From an uncultured Desulfobacter sp. (GTDB lineage Bacteria; Desulfobacterota; Desulfobacteria; Desulfobacterales; Desulfobacteraceae): DNA of 64,000 nucleotides. Made by a program: the position numbers and the translations under genes. The stretch is from assembly GCF_963666145.1 (NCBI RefSeq), contig NZ_OY762614.1, positions 982,501 through 1,046,500 on the forward strand, given 5' to 3'. Positions 43,113-52,091 of the stretch are shown here, one piece after another; within the stretch, counting starts at the first letter, position 1, and each line of letters opens with the position of its first letter. Under the pieces are notes generated by a model. The model saw only the letters and a program-made list of their open reading frames with translations. It was not told the DNA's origin and ran no database searches.

Positions 43113-44738
43113 CTAATTATCAGGCAGATTGGTGATGGGTAACAAGGGGCATATTTTGATCTTTTCCCCATAAAATGTAGGCTGGATGATCTGGCAGGCG
43201 GTTAAATTCCGTTTCAAATGGTAGACTTGGTATGTCAGGTCCACAGTTTGGTCATCACTTTTGGGCGACATGGAAAATATCGGACCGTCATGTTCCGTAA
43301 TTATGGTTCGGTTTTTCCTAGCCAGCAAGTTATTTTGGTCGGGTGCAAGAAAATTGTTTGCAATGGAAATCACCCTGACCTTTGGATTCATCAAAGGGAC
43401 GACAAATGCCATGGGGGCACCGCCTGCCATAACGACCAAGGCGTCTTGGGGTAGGTCTGGAGCATTCATGGAAAAATAAGTATCCCCGAAAGCCCGCCGC
43501 CCCCAATTAGGATAAATTGTTGTCGTAATGACAACCAGAAATATAAGCGATACGGAAATTATTTTCCATATTTTCCGTATCAATATCTGATCCAATAAAA
43601 TAAATAAAACAAGTCCGGAAATAAGCTCCAACGGGAAAATATAACGGTAGATTGAAAACATAAATTCCCAGATAACGTAAGAGACGGCAAACATCAAAAG
43701 AATAAAGCAATGTTGTTTATTATTTTTTCTTTCACCCCATGGCTCCCCATTTGCCAGCTTTGTAATTTTATGCCCAAAAACAAAGAAAAACAAAGAAAAA
43801 ATAACAGCCATTCGGATATCCCTGAATGGAATTTCTGTGACCAATCCGTAATTGGTTTTGATCCAATAAAAGGGATAGAACATCCATTGGTAAAAATCAC
43901 GGGGAAGAAAACGTTTATCGGCAAACCGGGTGGATTCCCAGTATGGCGATTGAAACAAATCATTATAAAAGGGAAACAGTGGACTTTCAAAATGTTTATA
44001 CATGATAAAGGACCAATACCCGGCCCCGATTATGATCCCGACTCCTGCCGCCGCACAGAACAATAGAGTAAGCAGAATCTGTTTTGTTCTGATCCCCCGG
44101 TAAAGGAGCATGGCAAACACCATACCTACTGCATAGGGAGCCATTGTCAATTTGCCCCCCACAGCAATGCCCATTAGTATCCCGGCACTGACATAATGAA
44201 AGGCCCTGCACCTGAAGGAACACTCCTGGGAATCGCATGTCAGTAATAATATCACCGCCCCCAAAAATAACCCTGCCGGTTGCCACGCCACCATGGTTGA
44301 CCCGAGGACCGGCAAACCGGATGCACCTGTCAAGCCAACGGAAAGGGCGGCTATACTATATATTAACCGATGAGCGGTCGAGTAGTCTTTGAAAAAGAAC
44401 CAGATCAATTGGACCAAAAGAAAAACGGTGACACCGTGCAATGCCCCCAAGGCACACATGACCCATTTGGGGTCTGAAAATGTGTTAACAAAAAAATAAA
44501 ACGGCAGATCAAAAAAAGGATTGATATACGTCTGTATTTGGGCTGGTGCGATATCCCACCCGATACGCCCGTGAAAAAGTGCGTAAAGATTGTAATAATG
44601 ATAATTCAGCAAATCCCAATTGACGTCTTTACCCATCTTAATCGCAACAATTCCAGAACCCAGGCAGCAGACAGCAAGCAATAGAGCCAGACGAAACAAT
44701 TTAGGCAAAGTTAACGAATTGACTTGTAAAATTTTCAT
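43113..44738 (-). CDS. polytopic membrane glycosyltransferase (GT-C-like), third member of the Gtr set
   Basis: 541 residues with about 11 transmembrane helices. The first loop carries KMGKDVNWDLLNYHYYNLYA, an acidic loop typical of GT-C enzymes that use polyprenyl-phosphate sugars, and a C-terminal soluble domain follows. It sits 8 nt upstream of the GT2 gene, so GT-C, GT2 and GtrA form an operon. The acceptor is unknown. The protein is not a standard named family to me beyond the fold. Confidence 0.75.
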   Translation of the reverse strand: MKILQVNSLTLPKLFRLALLLAVCCLGSGIVAIKMGKDVNWDLLNYHYYNLYALFHGRIGWDIAPAQIQTYINPFFDLPFYFFVNTFSDPKWVMCALGALHGVTVFLLVQLIWFFFKDYSTAHRLIYSIAALSVGLTGASGLPVLGSTMVAWQPAGLFLGAVILLLTCDSQECSFRCRAFHYVSAGILMGIAVGGKLTMAPYAVGMVFAMLLYRGIRTKQILLTLLFCAAAGVGIIIGAGYWSFIMYKHFESPLFPFYNDLFQSPYWESTRFADKRFLPRDFYQWMFYPFYWIKTNYGLVTEIPFRDIRMAVIFSLFFFVFGHKITKLANGEPWGERKNNKQHCFILLMFAVSYVIWEFMFSIYRYIFPLELISGLVLFILLDQILIRKIWKIISVSLIFLVVITTTIYPNWGRRAFGDTYFSMNAPDLPQDALVVMAGGAPMAFVVPLMNPKVRVISIANNFLAPDQNNLLARKNRTIITEHDGPIFSMSPKSDDQTVDLTYQVYHLKRNLTACQIIQPTFYGEKIKICPLLPITNLPDN

Positions 44739-45113
44739 TATCTCCTTTTTACTCCATCACATCGAATCGACAGCGTCAAAGGTTATGAACAATCTGATCA
44801 CCTCATTCAGTATATATTTTGGGGGTTATAAGACAAGACCGTCTTGTTTGTCAACATGATAACAAGGCCCCGAACCCACACCTTATTTTTTAGACGCCTG
44901 CCTATATGCAGCATTTTTTTGTTGATCCATTATCTATAATAGTCTATTCGATATTGGCATAAAACTGCATCGCAGTGTTTAGGAAAGAAATCTTTTTAAA
45001 TGAAACGAAATGTACTATGATTGCCTGGACCGGGAAAAGATATTTTATTATATCTTGTTTTAACAGATTCTTCGTAGAATACGATATACATTGATAAAAT
45101 TTAGGGTAGAGTA
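44739..45113. other. divergent intergenic region with one small palindrome
   Basis: This 375-bp AT-rich gap separates the leftward Gtr set from the rightward ABC exporter operon, so promoters in both directions are expected. ACAAGAC-C-GTCTTGT at 44833-44847 is a perfect 7+7 palindrome that may be an operator or hairpin. I see no convincing -35/-10 pair and no gene. Confidence 0.45.
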
Positions 45114-45926
45114 TTGTTAGAATCATTAAAAATTTTTGTCCAGTTTATCTTTGCCGTTTTTCAAGATCGATGGTTGCTGATCGGCTTGACCCGGCGGGAT
45201 TTCCAATCCAGGTATCTTGGTTCTTACCTGGGACTTGCATGGGCTTTTATTCATCCTTGTGTGATTATTGCCGTATTCTGGTTTGTGTTTGAATTGGGAT
45301 TTAAATCCAAGCCCGTGGGTAACTTTCCATTTGTCCTCTGGCTAATCACCGGAATTATCCCCTGGTTCTTTTTTTCCGATGCCCTGGCCTCGGCAAGCAA
45401 CTCCATTCTTGAGTACCGGTATCTGGTGCAAAAAATGGTCTTTAGAGTAAGCACCCTGCCCATTGTAAAGATCTTTTCCGCCCTGGTGATTCATCTTTTC
45501 TTTATTGGAATTATCTTCGTTTTTTTCAAAGTATATGGTTATGAGGTGAGCTGGTACAACCTTCAGGTAGTTTATTATCTGTTTGCCATGATTGTTCTAC
45601 TGCTCGGGCTCTGTTGGCTGACTTCAGCACTGGCTGTTTTTTTAAAAGATGTGACGCACATCATTGCCGTATTCCTGCAGTTCGGCTTCTGGATGACACC
45701 GATTTTCTGGTCTATCAATATGCTGCCGCCCAAGTATCATTTTTACCTAAAGCTTAATCCCATCTACTATCTGGTGGAGGGGTTCAGAGATGCATTTATC
45801 CATAAAATATGGTTCTGGGAACGCATATATTACACCCTCTATTTCTGGGGAATAACCACAGTAATCTTTGTGGGGGGCGCTGTTATCTTTAGAAAACTCA
45901 AACCCCATTTTGCGGACGTGCTCTAA
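45114..45926 (+). CDS. wzm: ABC-2 type polysaccharide exporter permease (Wzm-like)
   Basis: 270 residues with six transmembrane helices and the ABC-2 export pattern (LTRRDFQSRYLGSYLGLAWA, PFVLWLITGIIPWFFFSDAL, QFGFWMTPIFWSINMLPPKY, LNPIYYLVEGFRDAF). The start is TTG at 45114, as no suitable ATG precedes the conserved N-terminus. It overlaps the ATPase gene by one base. It exports a completed, lipid-linked polysaccharide to the periplasm. Confidence 0.9.
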   Translation: MLESLKIFVQFIFAVFQDRWLLIGLTRRDFQSRYLGSYLGLAWAFIHPCVIIAVFWFVFELGFKSKPVGNFPFVLWLITGIIPWFFFSDALASASNSILEYRYLVQKMVFRVSTLPIVKIFSALVIHLFFIGIIFVFFKVYGYEVSWYNLQVVYYLFAMIVLLLGLCWLTSALAVFLKDVTHIIAVFLQFGFWMTPIFWSINMLPPKYHFYLKLNPIYYLVEGFRDAFIHKIWFWERIYYTLYFWGITTVIFVGGAVIFRKLKPHFADVL

Positions 45927-47263
45927 TGGACAATCTTGCAATACAACTTAAAGAAATATCAAAAATATATCATCTGTACGATGCCCCCATCGACCGTCTC
46001 AAAGAGGCTCTCCATCCTCTGCGCAAACAATATCATAAGGATTTCTACGCACTTGATAATATCAGCTTTGATGTTCAGAAAGGAGAGACAATTGGAATCA
46101 TTGGAAGAAACGGGGCCGGCAAATCTACCCTGCTGAAAATTCTGACCGGCGTGTTGACGCCCACAAACGGACGGATTAATATAAACGGCAAGATTTCAGC
46201 GCTTCTGGAACTGGGAGCAGGATTTAATCCAGAGTTGGACGGAATCGAAAACATCTATTTCACCGGCATGATCATGGGGTTTTCCCGGGAAGAGATGGAA
46301 GAAAAAATGGAAGATATCCTTTCCTTTGCCGATATCGGAGATTTCGTCTATCAACCGGTGAAAAGCTATTCCAGCGGCATGTTCGTCAGGCTGGCCTTTT
46401 CCATAGCAACCGCTGTGGATCCGGATATTCTGATTGTGGATGAAGCCCTGTCAGTTGGGGATATGTTTTTCCAGGCAAAGTCCGTCTCCCGTATGCGGGA
46501 ACTGATACGCAACGGGGCGACCCTGATTTTTGTCAGCCATGATACCAATGCAGTAAAAAGTTTGTGCAGCAGGGCGATCCTGCTCCAAAACGGCAGGATC
46601 GCTAAAGACGGCGATTCCGAGATGGTACTCGAGGAATACTTTTCCCGGAAGGTCGCTGAGGAGCAACAGAATGTCAACCGGAAGGATGGAAATGGCGACT
46701 ATACGGCCTTCGACGATGGGAGCAAAGAAGGGCCAGAAGATTCGACGGACAAATTCGCCAAGGCATTTACCCCTTCGTCGGATTTTTTAAAAAGGGCCTC
46801 AGACCAGAGAATCCGAAACGGGGTTGTAAGTTTTAAGAATATCATGCTTCTGGATGAAAAAGAAAATGAGATTACTCGAGTAGCCTACGACCAGGAGGTG
46901 ATTCTGAGAATGGCCATAAAGGTAGATGAAGTGATACCCGAGTTGTGTGTGGGGTATCATATCCGGGATAAGAACGGATTCGATATCCTCTATTCCGATA
47001 ATATGATTGAGGGGGAAAAGATCTCCGGCCTGAAGCCGGGAGAACGGTATGTCCTGGACTGGCGTTTTAAAATGTCATTGAAAGAAGACCAGTACAATAT
47101 CTCCTGTGTGCTTTCTCTGCCCATTGATATTTCAGTGGCAAAGGTCGATTTCTGTGATTTCATTCCCTTTGCCAAGCAGTTTCTCGTGGAGCCAAGAGCT
47201 GAATCCCGGCTTTACGGCAGTGTTCATTTAAAAAATAATTTAGGAGTAAAAGCCGTACTATAA
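45926..47263 (+). CDS. wzt: ABC-2 polysaccharide exporter ATPase with C-terminal carbohydrate-binding domain (Wzt-like)
   Basis: 445 residues. The ATPase domain (about 1-245) has GRNGAGKSTLLKIL, SSGMFVRLAFSIA, ILIVDEALSVGD and FVSHDTNA. An acidic linker follows, then a C-terminal beta-sandwich (about 295-445, RNGVVSFKNIMLLDEKENEI) as in Wzt proteins that recognise the terminal cap of their O-polysaccharide. Such caps are often methyl groups, and a methyltransferase gene overlaps the stop codon. This ties export to chain termination (inference). Confidence 0.92.
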   Translation: MDNLAIQLKEISKIYHLYDAPIDRLKEALHPLRKQYHKDFYALDNISFDVQKGETIGIIGRNGAGKSTLLKILTGVLTPTNGRININGKISALLELGAGFNPELDGIENIYFTGMIMGFSREEMEEKMEDILSFADIGDFVYQPVKSYSSGMFVRLAFSIATAVDPDILIVDEALSVGDMFFQAKSVSRMRELIRNGATLIFVSHDTNAVKSLCSRAILLQNGRIAKDGDSEMVLEEYFSRKVAEEQQNVNRKDGNGDYTAFDDGSKEGPEDSTDKFAKAFTPSSDFLKRASDQRIRNGVVSFKNIMLLDEKENEITRVAYDQEVILRMAIKVDEVIPELCVGYHIRDKNGFDILYSDNMIEGEKISGLKPGERYVLDWRFKMSLKEDQYNISCVLSLPIDISVAKVDFCDFIPFAKQFLVEPRAESRLYGSVHLKNNLGVKAVL

Positions 47264-47793
47264 TGAAAAAACTACACGTCGGTTGCGGAGAAATTTATCT
47301 GGAGGGCTGGATCAATATCGATATCGAGTCCAAGAAAGCCGATTTGATCCATGATCTTCGCAAGCCCCTTCCCTTTGAAGATAACAGCGTCCAATTCATT
47401 TACAATGAGCATTTTATCGAACATCTTGGTTTTGAAGACGGGGTCCGGTGCGTCAGCGATTTTTACCGGGTACTGAAAAAAGGGGGAGTATTGCGGCTTG
47501 CCACGCCGGATCTCCGGTATCTGATGTTTAAATATTTTTTCTTCTGGAAAAAGCAGGACTGGATTACCACTTTTGGATATGAATGGCTTGAGACCCGGGC
47601 CCAAATGATAAACCTGGAATTCAGAGAGTGGGGGCACCAGCACATGTATGACAAAGAAGAGCTATTGCGCCTGCTTGGTAAGGCAGGTTTCAAAAACTGC
47701 AAAAGAGAACGGCGGAATAAAAGCCGGTATCCCGAGTTTAAACATCTTGAGACAAGGAAGGATTCCCGCCTTGTCCTTGAAGCCATAAAATAG
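47263..47793 (+). CDS. SAM-dependent methyltransferase
   Basis: 176 residues. KLHVGCGEIYLEGWINIDIE is the SAM-binding motif I region, and YNEHFIEHL, YRVLKKGGVLRLATPDL follow in the class I order. The length is that of small predicted methyltransferases common in O-antigen clusters. Its ATG overlaps the Wzt stop codon. The likely substrate is the sugar chain exported by the adjacent transporter, perhaps the terminal cap. Confidence 0.85.
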   Translation: MKKLHVGCGEIYLEGWINIDIESKKADLIHDLRKPLPFEDNSVQFIYNEHFIEHLGFEDGVRCVSDFYRVLKKGGVLRLATPDLRYLMFKYFFFWKKQDWITTFGYEWLETRAQMINLEFREWGHQHMYDKEELLRLLGKAGFKNCKRERRNKSRYPEFKHLETRKDSRLVLEAIK

Positions 47794-47804
47794 AGGAGGA
47801 GGCC

Positions 47805-48116
47805 ATGCCCGAATATGGAATTCCGGTGCTAAAAACGTTTGAACAGATGATTTCAAGGATTTCGGGTTTGGTAACCCCACAGTCCCCCGTGTAACGCACG
47901 GCAAAGTGGTGGTGGGAATAGTTTCCAGCATCGGAGCCAATGCGGTTGTTCGGCCCAATGTCACCATCGGGGAGGGCTATGGTCCCCGCCGGTTTTGTTG
48001 TAATAAAGGACCTTGAGCCTTGGGCTATCTATGCCGACAATCGAAAGCTCAGCACCATAAATCGGGATGCAGTCATGGGAAATTACCTCAAATTCCTTGC
48101 TGATCGCGCAGAATAA
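47805..48116 (+). pseudogene. broken hexapeptide-repeat acetyltransferase
   Basis: A GAGGAGGAGG ribosome-binding site and ATG at 47805 open a frame that soon stops. The C-terminal half of a left-handed beta-helix acyltransferase is readable in two frames: GKVVVGIVSSIGANAVVRPN then VTIGEG, a shift, then AMVPAGFVVIKDLEPWAIYA and NYLKFLADRAE before TAA at 48114. At least one frameshift and an internal deletion have removed the N-terminal part. It belonged to the operon and probably acetylated a nucleotide sugar. Confidence 0.75.
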
Positions 48117-48135
48117 ATATAGTATATCGCCACCT

Positions 48136-49275
48136 ATGAAAACTCATACGCCTTTTTCAGAACCTATTTATGTGACCCGCCCAGCCCTGCCCGATCTTGG
48201 CCGGTTTTCAAACCGGCTTCGCCAGGTGTGGGATTCGCGATGGCTGACCAATAATGGTGTCCAGCACCAGGAACTTGAGCAACGGTTGACAACACAGCTC
48301 AAGGCACCGGGGATTTCCCTTTTCAATAACGGAACCATTGCCCTGGTTACGGCAATCCAGAGCCTTCGTCTATCCGGTGAGGTGATCACTACACCTTTTA
48401 CTTTTCCGGCCACGGCCCATGTGCTGGCCTGGAACGGGATCCAACCCATATTCTGTGACATAGATCCGCTGACCATGAATATTGATGCAGAAAAGATCGA
48501 AGCCATGATCACACCCAAGACCACAGGAATTTTGGGCGTCCATGTTTTTGGAACCCCCTGCAATGTGGAAAAAATCCAAGAAACGGCAAACATGTATGGA
48601 CTGAAAGTGGTTTACGATGCCGCCCATGCCTTTATGACCGAGATTGGGGGAAAAGGTATCGGGTGTTATGGCGACATCACCATGTTCAGCTTTCATGCCA
48701 CAAAATTGTACCATACGGCCGAGGGCGGTGCTTTAACCTACAATGATATTCACTTGAAAAAGCGGATCGACCTTTTAAAAAACTTTGGCATCAAAAATGA
48801 GGATGAGGTCATGATGCCTGGAATCAATGGAAAGATGAACGAAATCCAGGCTGCTTTAGGGATTGTAATGCTGGATGAATTGGAAACCGAGAGAGCGCTG
48901 CGAAAAAAAATATTTGAAACATACCGGTCCTGCCTGAGGGGCATGGACGGCGTCACCCTGTTGCCGTCGTCTAAGACGGATGTGGACAGTCTTCAATATT
49001 TTCCCATCCGGATAAATAAAGACAAATTCGGCCTGGACCGGGATACGGTCTACGAGAAGTTCAAAACATTTAACGTTTTTACGCGCAAATATTTTTTCCC
49101 TTTATGCAGCCAATACGCCTGTTACAGGCAACTGCCTTCCAGTTCGCCCACGAATCTTCCCGTGGCCAATCAGGTGGTAACAGAGATACTCTGTCTTCCC
49201 TGTTATGGAGACCTTGATCCCAAAGATGCAGAAAAGATATGCGCCATTTTGGGTGCAATGAAAGCCGGCGTATGA
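48136..49275 (+). CDS. DegT/DnrJ/EryC1 PLP-dependent sugar aminotransferase
   Basis: About 379 residues from ATG 48136. An upstream extension of the frame overlaps the acetyltransferase relic and is unlikely to be used. Type I PLP fold with the DegT pattern: NNGTIALVTAIQSL, TTPFTFPATAHVLAWNGI, VVYDAAHAFMTEIGG and the Schiff-base Lys190 in SFHATKLYHTAEGG. It makes an amino sugar (4-amino- or 3-amino-deoxyhexose) from a keto-sugar nucleotide. The broken acetyltransferase just upstream may once have N-acetylated this product. It overlaps the next gene by 4 nt. Confidence 0.9.
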   Translation: MKTHTPFSEPIYVTRPALPDLGRFSNRLRQVWDSRWLTNNGVQHQELEQRLTTQLKAPGISLFNNGTIALVTAIQSLRLSGEVITTPFTFPATAHVLAWNGIQPIFCDIDPLTMNIDAEKIEAMITPKTTGILGVHVFGTPCNVEKIQETANMYGLKVVYDAAHAFMTEIGGKGIGCYGDITMFSFHATKLYHTAEGGALTYNDIHLKKRIDLLKNFGIKNEDEVMMPGINGKMNEIQAALGIVMLDELETERALRKKIFETYRSCLRGMDGVTLLPSSKTDVDSLQYFPIRINKDKFGLDRDTVYEKFKTFNVFTRKYFFPLCSQYACYRQLPSSSPTNLPVANQVVTEILCLPCYGDLDPKDAEKICAILGAMKAGV

Positions 49276-52091
49276 TGAAAATGACTGACCGTCAAACAAG
49301 CCCCCGGATTTCAGTGATCATCCCGGCGTACAACCATGAAAAGTTTGTGGCCCAAGCCATTGACAGTGTTTTGCAACAGGACTTCCAGGACTTTGAGCTT
49401 CTGATCACTGACGACGGATCACAGGATAGAACGGCAGGGATTATTCGGGGGTATACTGATCCCAGGATTCGCTTTTTTCCCTTTGAAGAAAACCAGGGGG
49501 CATGCGTTGCTGTAAATCATGCACTGGAACAAGTCCAGGGAGAGTATGTCGCCATTCTGAGCTCGGATGACGTTTTTATACCTGAAAAGCTGGGCATCCA
49601 GGTTGCCTTTTTAGACAGCAGACCGGACATCGGGGCGGTTTTTACCGAGCCCCGGTTCATTGATGAAAATGGGAACCCATTTGAAGACCCATCCCATCCC
49701 TATGCCAATCTGTTCAGCCAGCCTAACAGAAGCCGCTTTGAGTGGCTTAACCACTTTTTTTACAAAAAAAACTGCCTGTGCCATTCCACAATTCTAATTC
49801 GCACCGAATGCTATAGAACTATCGGGACCTTAAATCCCTGCTTTGCCCAGCTTCCTGATTTTGAATTCTGGGTACGACTCTGTCAGCATTACGAAATCCA
49901 TATCATGCAGGAAAAGCTTCTTTTATGTCGGATTTTCCCCCAGTATGGGAGCACCAGCGGCCCCAGACAGAAAGTGATCTCCCGGGCTTCCTGGGAGCAC
50001 CGGCAGGTGTTAGACTGCTTTTTGGATGTGGTACCTGCTGACTTTAGCCAAATTTTTCCCGAATATGACGGGTCTAAGGTGACTTGCCGGGACGAGGTTG
50101 CTTTTGCACTGGCCAACCTTGCCATAAAAGGCAATGTTCACCACGAATTTGCCCTTGACCTGCTCTATGATCTGAAACGGCGGGGAGCTGATACCGCAAA
50201 GAATTTCAGCCCCATGGATCTCATCCGACTGACAGGGGTCTGGGGTAATGTCTACACCCAAAAAATTTCTGAGCTGGAAAAGACGGTTGCCAGGGTTCCC
50301 AGGCTTAAAAACTTCAACCGGCAAAAGGCAGAAATTATATTTCTGGAAGACCAAATACGGGGTCTGGTAAAGGAAATCTACAATTCGACATCCTGGCGTG
50401 TGACCCGTCCCTTACGCTGGATATCTCAAAAATTAAAGGGATCTGAGAACAACGGGACCCTGAAAACCTTCTCATCCGAGCCGGAGTCCGTTAGAGCCAA
50501 AATCTCTGTGGGGATTGTAATTGAAACTGGGTGTGACCGAGGACTGGCAGAAATTACGTTGAACTCTGTCTGGTCACAAAGCTATCCAGACTGGCAAGCG
50601 ATTGTGCTCTACAAAGGGGGACGGAAAGAGGCTGTTTTTACCTTTATTCAGAATCTGTCCAGGGCCCGATTAGATATAGTGGTTATTGAAACGGGCGAAA
50701 AGGTGCAAGACGAGAGCAGTGAATTGTTTGCACATGTCGCCGGAAATTATTTTCTAATGCTGTCTGCCGGAGACAAACTCCATGAAACAGCCCTGGAACG
50801 GTATATGGAACGGGTCCTTGCCGAGCCGGAAATTATGATGATTTACACTGATGAGGCTGGGTTTGATACTGCCGGAAACCTCTATAGAAAACATTTTAAA
50901 CCGGATTGGAATCCAAACCTGTTTCTTTCTACCCCCTATTTCGAAAACGGAACCTTCGTCCAAACAGACCTGCTGAAACGGATTGGGGGACTTAATTCTT
51001 CCTATGGGCCTTCCATAATGTACGATGCCCTGCTGAAGTGTACAGAAGCGGTATCGCCTGAAACAATACGGCATATCCCTGAAATTCTCTATACGAGGCA
51101 TGTCTCCATATATGATTCCCAGGTATCTGAGGAACGAAAGACTCAGAATATCCGGGCACTGGCCGCCGCCATGAAAAGACGGCAAATCCAGGCACAGATA
51201 TGCCAAGGAGAGGCACCGTTAGTGTATCGAGTCCGCTATGACCTTCCTGAAGCGCCCCCCCGGGTGACCATTATCATCCTGACCCGCAATTATTACACCC
51301 TGCTCCACCAGTGTGTGGAGAGCATCCTGGCCAAGACTGACTATCCCGATTACGAGCTCCTCATCGTCGATAATGGGTCCGACCAGGCCGAGGCTCTGGC
51401 GTACATGGACGCGTTGAAAAAAGCGGGAAAGGCGCTGATTATAAAGGATGACAGGCCGTTCAATTTTTCTAGCTTGAATAATCTGGCCGCAGGCCGGGCA
51501 GACGGCAGTTTCATCGCACTGCTAAACAACGATACCCAGGTGATCAGGGAGGACTGGCTCACAGAAATGGTTAGCCAGTCCCTGCAACCTGGCGTGGGAG
51601 CGGTTGGTGCCAGACTCTGGTATCCTGATAACACCCTGCAGCACGGCGGCGTGATTTTTGTCAAGGGACTGGCTGGCCATGCTCACAGATGTTTACCCAA
51701 TGGCGAGGCGGGTTACTTCGGCCGGGGCGTGGCGGTACAAAATTTTTCTGCAGTTACTGCCGCCTGTATGGTCATGCGAAGGGATATTTATCTGGAGTTG
51801 GGGGGGATGAATGAGGATGAGTTGTCCGTAGCTTACAACGATGTGGATTTATGCCTCAAACTGACAAAAGCAGGATACCGAATTGTCTGGACCCCCTACG
51901 CGGAGCTTTATCATCACGAATCTGCCAGCAGGGGAGACGACCGCCAAGACAAACACCGCAACCGAGCGGTGAGTGAGTATGAGTATATAATGAAAACCTG
52001 GGGCCCCGAGTTAAGCCTGGATCCGGCTTATAATCCGAACCTGCCCCAGGACAGAGAAAATTTTTTACCGGAAGGTTTTAACGAACCGTGA
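49272..52091 (+). CDS. multidomain glycosyltransferase with three GT-A-like units
   Basis: 939 residues from ATG 49272 (ATGA overlap with the aminotransferase). First GT2 domain about 10-235 (ISVIIPAYNHEKFVAQAIDS, ITDDGSQDRTAG, SSDD). A second, degenerate GT2-like unit lies near 415-640 (VWSQSYPDWQAIVLYKGGRK, VLAEPEIMMIYTDEAGF). The third GT2 domain, about 660-925, has VTIIILTRNYYTLLHQCVES, IVDNGSDQAEAL and LLNNDTQV. It probably adds two different residues in sequence to a rhamnan- or O-antigen-like chain. It overlaps the next glycosyltransferase gene by 4 nt. Confidence 0.87.
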   Translation: MMKMTDRQTSPRISVIIPAYNHEKFVAQAIDSVLQQDFQDFELLITDDGSQDRTAGIIRGYTDPRIRFFPFEENQGACVAVNHALEQVQGEYVAILSSDDVFIPEKLGIQVAFLDSRPDIGAVFTEPRFIDENGNPFEDPSHPYANLFSQPNRSRFEWLNHFFYKKNCLCHSTILIRTECYRTIGTLNPCFAQLPDFEFWVRLCQHYEIHIMQEKLLLCRIFPQYGSTSGPRQKVISRASWEHRQVLDCFLDVVPADFSQIFPEYDGSKVTCRDEVAFALANLAIKGNVHHEFALDLLYDLKRRGADTAKNFSPMDLIRLTGVWGNVYTQKISELEKTVARVPRLKNFNRQKAEIIFLEDQIRGLVKEIYNSTSWRVTRPLRWISQKLKGSENNGTLKTFSSEPESVRAKISVGIVIETGCDRGLAEITLNSVWSQSYPDWQAIVLYKGGRKEAVFTFIQNLSRARLDIVVIETGEKVQDESSELFAHVAGNYFLMLSAGDKLHETALERYMERVLAEPEIMMIYTDEAGFDTAGNLYRKHFKPDWNPNLFLSTPYFENGTFVQTDLLKRIGGLNSSYGPSIMYDALLKCTEAVSPETIRHIPEILYTRHVSIYDSQVSEERKTQNIRALAAAMKRRQIQAQICQGEAPLVYRVRYDLPEAPPRVTIIILTRNYYTLLHQCVESILAKTDYPDYELLIVDNGSDQAEALAYMDALKKAGKALIIKDDRPFNFSSLNNLAAGRADGSFIALLNNDTQVIREDWLTEMVSQSLQPGVGAVGARLWYPDNTLQHGGVIFVKGLAGHAHRCLPNGEAGYFGRGVAVQNFSAVTAACMVMRRDIYLELGGMNEDELSVAYNDVDLCLKLTKAGYRIVWTPYAELYHHESASRGDDRQDKHRNRAVSEYEYIMKTWGPELSLDPAYNPNLPQDRENFLPEGFNEP

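Noticed and set aside
48067..48135. Upstream extension of the aminotransferase
   Set aside because: It overlaps the 3' end of the acetyltransferase relic in another frame; the conserved protein begins at 48136.
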